From Candidatus Flexifilum breve (GTDB taxonomy: Bacteria > Chloroflexota > Anaerolineae > Aggregatilineales > Phototrophicaceae): a stretch of 64,000 bases of DNA. The position numbers were made by a program, and so were the translations under genes. Each line of letters starts with the position of its first letter. Within the stretch, counting starts at the first letter, position 1. The stretch lies in contig JADKGC010000003.1 of the NCBI GenBank assembly GCA_016717205.1, positions 753,495-817,494 on the forward strand, written 5' to 3'. Shown here piece after piece: positions 8,189 through 15,962 of this stretch. Under the pieces are notes generated by a model, which was not told where the DNA came from, searched no databases, and saw only the letters and a list, made by a program, of their open reading frames with translations.

Positions 8189-8887
8189 ATGGATAAGCTG
8201 CTGAGCGACATGAATCGCTTCCACAGACATGATGATGGTGATATGCTTACCGTAATGCACGACAAAATGCAATCACCCGAATTTATGCAAGCCTTTGAGT
8301 TAGGATTGCCGCCTGTGGATCACGACAAGATTGAAACGTCGATGGTCAAGATTCTGGAAGCGGTGGGCGAAGACCCCAGCCGCGAAGGGCTGCTCAAGAC
8401 CCCCAACCGCGTCGCGCGCATGTACGAGGAACTCTTGGACGGCTACCGAACCGACCCGGCCAAACTGCTGAACGGCGCGCTCTTTGATGTCGACTACGAC
8501 GATATGGTGATCGTCCGCGACATCGAATTCAACAGTCTGTGCGAACATCACATGCTGCCCTTCTATGGGGTGGTTCATGTCGCCTACATCCCGCGCGACA
8601 AAGTCGTCGGGCTGTCGAAGATTCCGCGCATCGTGGACATGTTCGCGCATCGCCTGCAGGTGCAGGAACGCATGACGCGGCAGATCGCCGATTTCATTCA
8701 GGAAGTGCTGGATCCGCAAGGCGTCGCGGTCGTCGCCGATGGTGTACACATGTGCTCGATGATGCGCGGCGTCAAGAAGCACGAATCCAGCATGACGACC
8801 AGCGCCATGCTCGGCCACTTCCGCACGGATCACATCACGCGGGGCGAATTCATGGCGCATCTGGGACGCCCGAGCGCGCACCGCTAA
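8189..8887 (+). CDS. folE: GTP cyclohydrolase I
   Basis: FolE converts GTP to 7,8-dihydroneopterin triphosphate, the first step of folate (or tetrahydrobiopterin) synthesis. The zinc/active-site motif FNSLCEHHMLPFYG lies near residues 114-127, with HMCSMMRGV and KKHESSMTTS further on. The length of 232 residues is slightly above the usual because of an N-terminal extension of about 40 residues ahead of the first conserved helix; one of the internal ATG codons (for example 8204 or 8243) could be the real start. It is divergent from the exopolysaccharide operon and is followed by a palindromic repeat that may end the transcript. Confidence 0.95.
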   Translation: MDKLLSDMNRFHRHDDGDMLTVMHDKMQSPEFMQAFELGLPPVDHDKIETSMVKILEAVGEDPSREGLLKTPNRVARMYEELLDGYRTDPAKLLNGALFDVDYDDMVIVRDIEFNSLCEHHMLPFYGVVHVAYIPRDKVVGLSKIPRIVDMFAHRLQVQERMTRQIADFIQEVLDPQGVAVVADGVHMCSMMRGVKKHESSMTTSAMLGHFRTDHITRGEFMAHLGRPSAHR

Positions 8888-8912
8888 CTGGTATTCGTTC
8901 TCGATGGTTACG

Positions 8913-8940
8913 GTAGGGGCGCACGGCTGTCCGCCCCTAC
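8913..8940. repeat. GTAGGG-family palindromic repeat
   Basis: A 28-base imperfect palindrome with GTAGGGGCG at one end and its complement at the other lies 25 bases after folE. The rest of the folE-metK gap (8941-9135) holds only the metK promoter. Confidence 0.7.
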
Positions 8941-9070
8941 GTGTTTGCTCGGACGGCACAACGCCGACAACCTCAGCGGTACACATCTCACATGTGATAG
9001 AAAACCTGAATATTCCCTGCGTCTGCTGCTGGTCTTTACACATTATTTAGAGGCCGCAAGCACTTTTGAC

Positions 9071-9099
9071 TTGCCAAGGCCACAACACAATGCTATAGT
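9071..9099 (+). promoter_or_regulatory. Promoter for riboswitch-metK
   Basis: TTGCCA (9071-9076), 17 bases, TATAGT (9094-9099) fits a sigma-70 promoter and is placed about 40 bases upstream of the SAM riboswitch. Confidence 0.65.
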
Positions 9100-9135
9100 G
9101 AATCCTAATGCAGTTGCGATGTGTTATGTCGGGCT

Positions 9136-9244
9136 GCACTCATCAAGAGCGAGGGAGAGAACGGCTCGTTGATCTCGCGGCAACCCCCGGAGCGCCGGGT
9201 AGGTGCCAATTCCGACCAGAGCAAGACCTCTGGCAGATGAGCGG
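9136..9244 (+). promoter_or_regulatory. SAM-I (S-box) riboswitch
   Basis: The conserved S-box parts are visible in order: CTCATCAAGAG (P1 left and kink-turn), a GAGGGAGAGAACGG-like purine-rich loop, GCGGCAACC, GTAGGTGCCAATTCC, a small hairpin, then GATGAG closing P1 (9236-9241). It binds S-adenosylmethionine and, in known cases, favours the terminator. It is directly followed by an intrinsic terminator and metK, so SAM should repress its own synthase. Confidence 0.93.
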
Positions 9245-9264
9245 ATAAATCAGTGATTGAGCTG

Positions 9265-9297
9265 AAGACGTTTCCCTGCCGGAGAAACGTCTTTTTT
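9265..9297 (+). terminator. Riboswitch expression-platform terminator
   Basis: Arms 9265-9274 and 9284-9293 form a 10-bp stem followed by a run of six T. It sits between the SAM-I aptamer and the metK ribosome site, the normal arrangement for transcriptional control. Confidence 0.9.
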
Positions 9298-9316
9298 ATT
9301 GGAGGCTCACACTCTC

Positions 9317-10552
9317 ATGGTGCAACAACAACAGCAGGCTGCCGGCTCGACTTTCATGTCCTCCCCACGGTACTTCTTCACCTCGGAGTCCGTGTCGGAA
9401 GGCCACCCGGACAAGATGTGCGATCAGGTCTCGGATGCCGTATTGGACGCCATTCTCACGAATGATCCGAATGCGCGTGTCGCTTGCGAAAGCTCCACCA
9501 CGACGGGTATCGTGTTCGTTTTCGGTGAAATCACCACGAGCACGTATGTCGATATTGAAGAACTCGTCCGCGAAACCGTGCGCGGCATCGGCTACACCCG
9601 CGGCAAGTACGGCTTTGACGCCGACACCTGCGGTGTGATGGTCTCGATTAAGGAACAGTCGTCGGATATCGCGCAGGGTGTTGACAAGGCGCTGGAAGCC
9701 CGCGAAGGCCAAATGAGCGATGCGGAAATCGAAGCGACGGGCGCGGGCGATCAAGGCATGATGATCGGCTTCGCCTGCGACGAAACGCCGGAACTGATGC
9801 CGCTGACCATTTCACTGGCGCACAAGCTGACCCGCCGCCTCGCCGAAGCGCGTAAGGCTGGTGAAATTGACTGGCTGCGTCCGGATGCCAAAAGCCAGGT
9901 GACGGTCGAATACGCGTTCGGCAAGCCGAAGCGCGTCGACACCATCGTCGTCTCGACCCAGCACGCGCCGGAAGTATCGCAGGAAGAAATCCGCAAGACG
10001 GTGATTGAAGACGTTATCATGCGCGTCGTGCCGCACACCCTGCTCGACGACAACACCCGCATTTTCGTTAACCCGACGGGTCGCTTCGTCACGGGTGGCC
10101 CGCTCGGCGACGCTGGCCTGACCGGACGCAAGATCATTGTCGACACTTATGGCGGCGTGGCCCGTCACGGCGGCGGCGCGTTCTCCGGCAAGGACCCGAC
10201 GAAGGTCGATCGCAGCGCGGCGTACATGGCGCGCTACATCGCCAAGAACATTGTCGCGGCGGGCATCGCCAAGCGCTTTGAACTGCAGGTGTCGTACGCC
10301 ATCGGCGTCGCCCAGCCGACCTCGCTGGCCGTCGAAACCTTCGGCACGGGCGTCATCCCGGATGAACAGATCGAAGCGATCATCCGCAAGTACTTTGACA
10401 TGCGCCCCGCCGCCATCATCCGCGACCTGAACCTGCGCCGCCCGATCTACAAGCAGGTCGCCGCGTATGGTCACTTTGGCCGCGATGACATCAGCGTGCC
10501 GTGGGAACAGACCGACAAGGCGGATGCCCTCCGCGCTGAAGCCGGACTGTAA
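9317..10552 (+). CDS. metK: S-adenosylmethionine synthetase
   Basis: MetK makes SAM from methionine and ATP in the cytosol. Family signatures present include FTSESVSEGHPDKMCDQ near the N-terminus, GAGDQGMMIGFA (about residues 139-150) and the phosphate-binding GGGAFSGKDPTKVDRSAAY (about 288-306). The length from ATG 9317 is 411 residues, slightly long because of a Gln-rich N-terminal extension; ATG 9356 is an alternative. TTGGAGG lies 11 bases before 9317. It is the sole gene behind the SAM-I riboswitch. A long antisense ORF over this gene is a shadow. Confidence 0.97.
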   Translation: MVQQQQQAAGSTFMSSPRYFFTSESVSEGHPDKMCDQVSDAVLDAILTNDPNARVACESSTTTGIVFVFGEITTSTYVDIEELVRETVRGIGYTRGKYGFDADTCGVMVSIKEQSSDIAQGVDKALEAREGQMSDAEIEATGAGDQGMMIGFACDETPELMPLTISLAHKLTRRLAEARKAGEIDWLRPDAKSQVTVEYAFGKPKRVDTIVVSTQHAPEVSQEEIRKTVIEDVIMRVVPHTLLDDNTRIFVNPTGRFVTGGPLGDAGLTGRKIIVDTYGGVARHGGGAFSGKDPTKVDRSAAYMARYIAKNIVAAGIAKRFELQVSYAIGVAQPTSLAVETFGTGVIPDEQIEAIIRKYFDMRPAAIIRDLNLRRPIYKQVAAYGHFGRDDISVPWEQTDKADALRAEAGL

Positions 10553-10604
10553 CTGAAGTTGCCAGTTCACAGTCTTCAGTGAACCGTTAAAGACTAGAAC
10601 TGAT

Positions 10605-10632
10605 GTAGGGGCGCACGGCGGTGCGCCTCTAC
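10605..10632. repeat. GTAGGG-family palindromic repeat after metK
   Basis: An imperfect 28-base palindrome beginning GTAGGGGCGCAC. It is flanked by further self-complementary sequence (10557-10590 versus 10690-10712), so the spacer 10553-10790 as a whole can fold. No gene is seen in it. Confidence 0.6.
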
Positions 10633-10790
10633 CATTTAACCCCCGTATCTCTAATTCGCATCGGACGACCGCGTTTGCTTCTGCCACGGATAACTGTGAA
10701 CTGATCACTGTCAACCTATTCTCATTGCCGCGCTGCCTCGGGTTAGTGTATAGTTTCAGCAGCGGACTATTCACGAAGGTAAGGGCGATT

Positions 10791-11675
10791 ATGCGCGCGT
10801 TGAAAGCTATCGGCAGCGGTATCAAGAACTTCATGATTCTGTTCTCGTTCATCGTCAATCTGATTCTGATCATCGTGCTGGTGGTGCTGCTCCTGCTGAT
10901 CTTCGACATCAAGAACAACGTCGCCTCGCCGCTGCTCACTGGGCTGCACAGCAGTTTCGTCGGGCTGGACGAAGCCACCATCGACTGGACAATTCCCGTC
11001 CGCGATACGATCCCCGTCGTGCTCAATGTGCCGCTGGAAACGCAAACCGTCGTCGTGCTGACGCAGTCCGTGCCGCTGGTCGTGAACGCAACCATCACCC
11101 TCCCCGGCGTTGGCGTGCTCAACAACGCCAGCGTGAATCTATCGCTGCCCGCGGGACTGGAACTACCCGTCGCGCTCGATTTGGATGTACCCATCAACGA
11201 GGAATTACCCGTCGCGCTGGATGTCCGCGCCGTGATCCCCGTGTCGGAGACGCAGCTCCACGATCCGATCAACAACCTGCGCCTCACGTTTGAACCGATT
11301 GTCCGCGCGCTGTTCAATCTGCCCGACAATTTTGCCGAAGCTACCCAGTTCGCCGCCGACGCGATCAGCGGGGAGCCGATCTACCTGATGGCGGACAGCG
11401 ATTATTCGCGCGATCCGTGGCCGGGCTTCTCGGAGACTGCCGGCTTGGGCTACACGCTCGATGATGAACCGGTGCCCATGGCTAACCAACCGATCCCGAC
11501 AGGACTGGTCGCCATCGGCGGCATTCGCGCGCTCGACGAACTGCTGCGCCCACAGTTGTACGAAGGCGATTCTTCGCCGGAAACGATCAATCAGCAGGCG
11601 GTGACCACTATGCAGAGTCAAGCCGTGCCGCCCGAGAACTACGACGGGAGCTACGCCCAGAGCAATTCGCCATAG
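10791..11675 (+). CDS. Hypothetical protein with N-terminal membrane anchor
   Basis: From ATG 10791 the protein has about 294 residues. One strong hydrophobic helix (about residues 13-37) precedes an extracytoplasmic region rich in Val/Leu/Pro with repeated strand-like blocks, PVALDLDVPINEELPVALD being the clearest internal repeat. This suggests a beta-rich scaffold. I do not recognise the family. The start was moved from 10725 because a purine-rich AAGGTAAGGG site lies just before 10791 and the hydrophobic helix then starts near residue 13. A perfect terminator-like palindrome follows the stop. Confidence 0.6.
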   Translation: MRALKAIGSGIKNFMILFSFIVNLILIIVLVVLLLLIFDIKNNVASPLLTGLHSSFVGLDEATIDWTIPVRDTIPVVLNVPLETQTVVVLTQSVPLVVNATITLPGVGVLNNASVNLSLPAGLELPVALDLDVPINEELPVALDVRAVIPVSETQLHDPINNLRLTFEPIVRALFNLPDNFAEATQFAADAISGEPIYLMADSDYSRDPWPGFSETAGLGYTLDDEPVPMANQPIPTGLVAIGGIRALDELLRPQLYEGDSSPETINQQAVTTMQSQAVPPENYDGSYAQSNSP

Positions 11676-11716
11676 CGCGCCAGTCGGAGTGTGCGATTGT
11701 CAAATAGGATGAGCTT

Positions 11717-11750
11717 CGAAGGGACGCGCCGTTGCGCGTCCCTTCGTTTC
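11717..11750 (+). terminator. Palindromic terminator
   Basis: A perfect 13-bp stem (11717-11729 with 11734-11746) and a 4-base loop, followed by TTTCT, 41 bases after the preceding stop. The sequence resembles the GTAGGG repeat family, which may supply terminators. Confidence 0.65.
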
Positions 11751-11873
11751 TACGGCTGACGGACGCCCCGGCCCATCCCCGCCATCGTTAAAGAGTGCAT
11801 AATAGCCGGATTCACGTCGGGTTCAGGCCGTCAACCTGTGATAAAATCAGTCCAGAAGTTTGCCCAGTGAGAG

Positions 11874-12782
11874 ATGAGAATGTCCAAGCCCGACTCCCAA
11901 CCCCGCATCTGCGATTATGAAGGTTCGAATTACCGTACCGACTTCTGGGAGGGACGCGGGCGCGAATATGAAGACCGCGTCGAGCGCATCGCGCTGCGCA
12001 AGCTGCTGCCGAAAACGGGGCAGCGCCTGCTCGAAGTCGGCGCGGGCTTTGGGCGGCTCACCAACGAATATGCCAATTTCGAGCAAGTGATCGTGCTCGA
12101 TTATGCGCTTTCGAATTTGCAGGATGCGCAGGAGCATCTCGGGCGGTCGCCGCGTTACATCTATGTGGCCGCTGATGCCTATAAGCTGCCGTTCCAGCCG
12201 GGCATCTTCGACTGCGTGACGGTCGTGCGCGTGCTGCATCATATGTCGGACGTGACACGCGTGCTCAACCAAATCCGCCGCGTGCTGTCGCCGGGCGGCA
12301 CGCTGATTCTCGAACACGCCAACAAGCGCAATCTGAAGGCGCTGGTTCGGCACGCGCTGAACAAGCAGGCGTGGGATCCAAACAATCTCGACCCGGTCGA
12401 ATTTGTCGAACTCAATTTCGACTTTCACCCGGAGCACATCCGGCAGGAGCTGGGGCGCGCCGGGTTTGACCTGAAAACACGCGTACCTGTTTCGTTCTTC
12501 CGCCTGCAGCCGCTCAAGAAGTACGTACCGCAGAATGTGCTGGTCGGCATGGACAGCGCGCTGCAAGCGACGGGACTGCTGTATTCGCCGAGCATCTTCA
12601 CCAAGAGCATCGCCACCGGGCCGACGCCCGACAATCGCTCGGTCGAAACGCTGTTCGCCTGCCCGGAATGCGGCGGCGAAGTCGTGCGCAGCGGCGAAAT
12701 CCTCACCTGCCGCACCGATGGCCGCCGCTGGGCAGTCCGCGACGGCATCTATGATTTCAAAGCGCCCATCGAAGTCGATTAG
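11874..12782 (+). CDS. Class I SAM-dependent methyltransferase with C-terminal Cys motif
   Basis: The SAM-binding motif I is LLEVGAGFGRLT (about residues 50-61), with VLDYA as motif II and DCVTVVRVLHHM as the later core strand, so this is a Methyltransf_11-type enzyme. Following the about 220-residue catalytic domain is a small C-terminal segment with FACPECGGE and LTCRTDGRRW, a CxxC...C pattern like Trm112/zinc-ribbon proteins, possibly metal-binding. The substrate cannot be told. Start ATG 11874 or ATG 11880. It is immediately followed (stop and start abut) by a TfoX-C-domain gene. Confidence 0.85.
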   Translation: MRMSKPDSQPRICDYEGSNYRTDFWEGRGREYEDRVERIALRKLLPKTGQRLLEVGAGFGRLTNEYANFEQVIVLDYALSNLQDAQEHLGRSPRYIYVAADAYKLPFQPGIFDCVTVVRVLHHMSDVTRVLNQIRRVLSPGGTLILEHANKRNLKALVRHALNKQAWDPNNLDPVEFVELNFDFHPEHIRQELGRAGFDLKTRVPVSFFRLQPLKKYVPQNVLVGMDSALQATGLLYSPSIFTKSIATGPTPDNRSVETLFACPECGGEVVRSGEILTCRTDGRRWAVRDGIYDFKAPIEVD

Positions 12783-13022
12783 ATGGGCGATATGCGCAAC
12801 CTCGGCCCCAAAAGCCGCCAATGGCTCGCCGAAATCGGCATCACGACCTTCGAAGAGATTGAACGCCTCGGCTCAGTGGAAGTCTACCGCCGCCTGAAAG
12901 CCAGCCGTCCGCGCGAAGTGTCGTTCAATATGCTGTACGGGTTGGAAGCGGCCATCCTCAATATCCCGTGGCAGTACCTGCCACAAGACGTCAAAGATCA
13001 ACTGCGGACGCAGATCGAGTAA
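12783..13022 (+). CDS. TfoX C-terminal domain protein
   Basis: This 79-residue protein matches the C-terminal (helix-hairpin-helix-like) domain of TfoX/Sxy: LGPKSRQWLAEIGITTFEEI, then MLYGLEAAILNIPWQYLP. In gammaproteobacteria full TfoX regulates competence; stand-alone C-terminal domains have no established role. Its ATG follows the stop of the methyltransferase gene with no gap, so the two are translated together. Confidence 0.85.
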   Translation: MGDMRNLGPKSRQWLAEIGITTFEEIERLGSVEVYRRLKASRPREVSFNMLYGLEAAILNIPWQYLPQDVKDQLRTQIE

Positions 13023-13043
13023 AGACTCAACGCGAAGAAATTA

Positions 13044-13118
13044 ACCACAGAGAACACAGAGAGCACAGAGGAGAAATTTAGATCTATTTCTCTGTGTTCT
13101 CCGTGTTCTCTGTGGTTC
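13044..13118. repeat. Palindromic repeat, ACCACAGAGAACACAGAG family
   Basis: A 75-base inverted repeat made of CACAGAGAACACAGAG-like words and their complement lies between convergent stops at 13022 and 13128. A second copy is at 15879-15948. It may serve as a bidirectional terminator. Confidence 0.75.
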
Positions 13119-13127
13119 AACAGCTTT

Positions 13128-13958
13128 TTACAGCTCTTCTAGGTATTTCTGCTTGGCGACTTCGTAGCGTTCACGGAGCTGCTGGGTGAGCACTCCCGGC
13201 GTGCCATCCCCCAGTTTGATCCCATCAATCTCCACGACGGGCACAATCCCCCGGCTCGCGCTGGTGATAAAGGCTTCGTTCACCCGCGGCACATCATTCA
13301 CGTGGATTGGCTGACGGCGTACGGGCAGCACCTCCGCTGCGACTTCCAGCGCAATCTGCTGCCCAATCCCCGGCAGTACCCCTTCCCCGGCGGTATACAG
13401 CACGCCATCGAGAATCGCGTAAAAATTGCTCGTCGCCCCTTCCAGTACGTGCCCTGCCGCGTCGAGCAGCAGCGACGTATAGATCCCGGGCGGCAGCGTC
13501 GATTCCAGCTTTTCGCGGTCGTGCATCCAGCCCGTGGTTTTGGCTTCGGCATTCTGACGGGCGCTGTCCGGCGCGGTGATCACGCGGATGCCGTTGGCGA
13601 TCACCTCGGGCGGCACGCCCTTGAACGGTTCGACACTCAGGATGAAGCGCTCCGGTTGGTCGGCGGGCACAGTGATGCGATAGCGCACGTCCCCGTAACC
13701 TGCCAGCATAATCAACTCACGGAGCGCCGCACGCAGCCGGGAACGATCCAGCGTGAGCGGAATGTGCGCCCGCCGCGCCGAATCTTCCATGCGGTCGAGA
13801 TGCGCGGTCAGTTTGAGCGCCTTGTAAGTATCGAACGTATTGCCGACGGTGTACACGCCGTTAGCAGGTTCAAAGCGCGCCGCCGCATTCAGCGACTCAG
13901 CCGTGTAGTCGGCGGGTTGCAGCCCTTCGGAGGTCAAGACTCGGATAGTACAGGGCAT
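13128..13958 (-). CDS. Class IV PLP-dependent aminotransferase
   Basis: Fold-type IV PLP enzymes include branched-chain aminotransferase, D-amino acid aminotransferase and aminodeoxychorismate lyase. Here the candidate Schiff-base lysine is in AEAKTTGWMHDRE (about residue 144), the cofactor strand is HVLEGATSNFYAI, and the late EAFITSASRGIVPV segment is well conserved. The 276-residue length is typical. I cannot assign the substrate. It is convergent with the TfoX-C gene and isolated from the lysC transcription unit upstream. Confidence 0.85.
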   Translation of the reverse strand: MPCTIRVLTSEGLQPADYTAESLNAAARFEPANGVYTVGNTFDTYKALKLTAHLDRMEDSARRAHIPLTLDRSRLRAALRELIMLAGYGDVRYRITVPADQPERFILSVEPFKGVPPEVIANGIRVITAPDSARQNAEAKTTGWMHDREKLESTLPPGIYTSLLLDAAGHVLEGATSNFYAILDGVLYTAGEGVLPGIGQQIALEVAAEVLPVRRQPIHVNDVPRVNEAFITSASRGIVPVVEIDGIKLGDGTPGVLTQQLRERYEVAKQKYLEEL

Positions 13959-13973
13959 AACGACTCCTCGATC

Positions 13974-14222
13974 AAGTTGAAAGTCAAAAGTAGAAAGTTA
14001 AAAGCAGCCAACCTTTTAACGAGAGTTATGGATAACGCTTCTCTGACCCCACCCCCGGCCCCTCCCCGAATTCAGGGAGGGGAGACAGATAAAACAGTGT
14101 TCGTCTCCCCTCTCCCCGCTTGCGTGGGAGAGGGGTTGGGGGTGAGGGGGACGCACGAATGAGGCTTATCCCTAACTGAGGTTACTTCTAACTTGTACCT
14201 TTTAACTTTAGCTGTCAACTTC
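13974..14222. repeat. Repeat-filled spacer before the lysC promoter
   Basis: The space between the aminotransferase start (13958) and the lysC promoter contains short-word repeats. AAGTTAAAAG-type words at 13974-14020 are mirrored by complementary words at 14178-14222, and a C-rich block and its complement (14048-14152) fold on each other. No protein gene is supported here. Confidence 0.5.
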
Positions 14223-14251
14223 TTGACACGACTATAGGAAAACGTTAGCAT
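14223..14251 (+). promoter_or_regulatory. Promoter of the lysC leader
   Basis: Consensus TTGACA (14223-14228), exactly 17 bases, then TAGCAT (14246-14251). Transcription should begin near 14258, giving a leader of about 190 bases before lysC. Confidence 0.7.
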
Positions 14252-14280
14252 ATCTACTAGCGTTGTGCAGGAGACCAATC

Positions 14281-14367
14281 GTGCCAACAATTTACTGCTT
14301 GTCGACTATCGGTATGGGTATGACTACTCCACATATTTATGTGCGGGGTCGCTTACGCTTGCCGTAA
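14281..14367 (+). CDS. Candidate Thr/Ile/Met-rich leader peptide of lysC
   Basis: A 28-codon ORF starts at GTG 14281, with AGGAG at 14269-14273 (7-base spacing), and stops at TAA 14365. It is enriched in products of the aspartate pathway: Thr at codons 3, 9, 15, 16; Ile at 4, 10, 19; internal Met at 12 and 14. By analogy with the thrL peptide of enterobacteria, ribosome stalling at these codons when threonine, isoleucine or methionine is scarce would change folding of the leader RNA. The reading frame and ribosome site are seen directly; the function is inferred. Confidence 0.6.
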   Translation: MPTIYCLSTIGMGMTTPHIYVRGRLRLP

Positions 14368-14427
14368 AGTCTGAGCAGGACGATAGACAAACAAAGCGCG
14401 TGGCCCCGGGGTCACGCGCTTTTTATT
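14299..14427 (+). promoter_or_regulatory. Attenuator-like leader structure upstream of lysC
   Basis: A long-range helix pairs 14299-14302 plus 14306-14311 (3-base bulge between) with 14381-14390. It encloses hairpins 14330-14343 and 14353-14367, and the terminator follows at once. The stalling codons (14314-14328) overlap or immediately follow the left arm of the closing helix, so ribosome position could decide whether it forms. Two CGCTT words (14350-14354, 14356-14360) could compete for the left arm of the terminator. Confidence 0.5.
14393..14427 (+). terminator. Intrinsic terminator in the lysC leader
   Basis: Perfect 10-bp GC-rich stem (14393-14402 with 14413-14422), a 10-base loop, and a T-rich tail. 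It lies 20-odd bases before the lysC start and after the leader peptide stop, so it can only work as a conditional terminator for lysC. Confidence 0.85.
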
Positions 14428-14447
14428 TCGCTCAAGGGGACATCATC

Positions 14448-15866
14448 ATGCAAACCATTACCATGAAATTTGGCGGGACGTCGGTCGGCAGTCCGGAAGC
14501 CATCAGCAACGTCGTGAATATCGTCGGGGAAGCAGTCGCACAGGGCAACCGCGTGATCGTGGTCGTCTCGGCGATGTCCGGCGTCACCGACCAATTGATC
14601 GGTTCGGTGCGCGAGGCAGCGGCGGGCAATCGTTGGGGTTACCTGTCGTGTTCACAAAAGCTGCGCGACCGCCATCACGAAGTCGTCAACCTGCTGACCG
14701 TCCCCGGTAAGAATCGCGGTGATGTGCTGAACGACATCGAAATCCTGCTCTCGCAGCACACCGAACTGTGTAATGCCATCAACATTCTCGGCGAAGCCAC
14801 CCCCCGCATCAGCGATTCGATTGTCGCCTTTGGCGAACGTCTCAGTTCGCGCATCGTCGCCGCCGTCATGCGCCACGCCCGCATCAACGCGCGCGCCTTC
14901 GACGCCGGCCAGTTCCTCGTCACCGATGACCGCTTCGGCAGTGCGACGCCCAACTGGGAAGAGACCGAACGCCGCATTCAGAACGCGCTCGTCCCCCTGC
15001 TCGATCAGGGCATCGTTCCGGTACTGACGGGCTTCATCGGCGCAACCCCCGATGGCCAGATCACCACGCTGGGGCGCGGCGGCAGCGACTACAGCGGCGC
15101 GATCTTCGCCGCGTATTCCAACAGCGACGAGCTCATCATCTGGACGGACGTGGACGGCGTGATGACGACCGATCCGCGCATCGACCGGCGCGCGCGCGTG
15201 CTGCCGAACATCTCGTATACGGAAGTGGGCGAACTCGCGTTTTACGGGGCGAAAGTGCTGCATCCTAAGACGGTGCAGCCGATCCTGAACAAGGGAATCC
15301 CCATGCGGGTGCGCAATACCTTTAATCCCAAACACCCCGGCACGCTCATCAGCGAAGTCGCCGAGCCGACCCACACCGTCATCAAGGCCGTGACGGCGGT
15401 GCGCAACGTCAGCTTGGTCACCGTGCAAGGCAAGGGCATGATCGGCGTGCCCGGCATCGCAGGCCGCACCTTCCTCGCCACAGCGCGCGCGGGCGCGAAC
15501 ATCCTCATGATCTCGCAAGCGTCCTCCGAGCAGAACTTCTGCTTCGTGGTCATGAACGAACGGGTAGAACAGGCGAAAGCCTCAATTGAAGAAGAGCTCG
15601 CCAAAGAGATTGCGCGACAGGATGTCGATGGCATCGACGTGATGCAAAAGGTCTCGGTCGTGACGGTGGTCGGCGCAGGGATGCGCGGCACGCCCGGCGT
15701 GGCGGGACGCGTGTTCACCACGCTCGGCAACAACGACGTGAACGTGATCGCCATCGCGCAGGGCGCATCCGAGTGCAGCATTTCGTTCGTGGTCGACGAA
15801 ACCAACATCGAACGCACCGTGCTCTCCCTGCACGATCTGGCGCTCGAAGCCGTCCCCGTTCATTAA
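14448..15866 (+). CDS. lysC: Aspartate kinase
   Basis: Aspartokinase phosphorylates L-aspartate at the entry to lysine, threonine, methionine and isoleucine synthesis. The N-terminal MKFGGTSVGS (residues 6-15) is the family signature; TLGRGGSDYSGAIFA and WTDVDGVMTTDPR are further kinase-domain motifs. Two C-terminal ACT domains (about residues 320-390 and 400-470) provide feedback binding. The length of 472 residues is usual for the monofunctional form. I chose ATG 14448, because the in-frame sequence upstream runs through the leader terminator. The gene sits alone behind the attenuator-like leader. Confidence 0.95.
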   Translation: MQTITMKFGGTSVGSPEAISNVVNIVGEAVAQGNRVIVVVSAMSGVTDQLIGSVREAAAGNRWGYLSCSQKLRDRHHEVVNLLTVPGKNRGDVLNDIEILLSQHTELCNAINILGEATPRISDSIVAFGERLSSRIVAAVMRHARINARAFDAGQFLVTDDRFGSATPNWEETERRIQNALVPLLDQGIVPVLTGFIGATPDGQITTLGRGGSDYSGAIFAAYSNSDELIIWTDVDGVMTTDPRIDRRARVLPNISYTEVGELAFYGAKVLHPKTVQPILNKGIPMRVRNTFNPKHPGTLISEVAEPTHTVIKAVTAVRNVSLVTVQGKGMIGVPGIAGRTFLATARAGANILMISQASSEQNFCFVVMNERVEQAKASIEEELAKEIARQDVDGIDVMQKVSVVTVVGAGMRGTPGVAGRVFTTLGNNDVNVIAIAQGASECSISFVVDETNIERTVLSLHDLALEAVPVH

Positions 15867-15878
15867 AGACATCTATCC

Positions 15879-15948
15879 GCAGAGAGCGCAAAGAGCACAG
15901 AGGAAATTTTGGATATTTTCTCCGTGTTCTCTGTGTTCTCTGTGGTTA
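15879..15948. repeat. Second copy of the ACCACAGAG-family palindrome
   Basis: An inverted repeat related to 13044-13118, lying between convergent stops of lysC (15866) and the recombinase (15963). It probably serves as a shared transcript end. Confidence 0.7.
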
Positions 15949-15962
15949 ATAATCTCTTCTGG

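Noticed and set aside
9812..11329. 505-residue minus-strand ORF opposite metK and the next gene
   Set aside because: It is antisense to the unmistakable metK and to the 10791 gene, has low-complexity Ser/Thr/Arg composition, and no ribosome site. It is a GC-rich shadow.
14258..14447. Lysine riboswitch or T-box before aspartate kinase
   Set aside because: The leader lacks the long five-helix lysine aptamer sequence and the T-box core GGTGGNACC; the ORF with Thr/Ile/Met codons is a better explanation.
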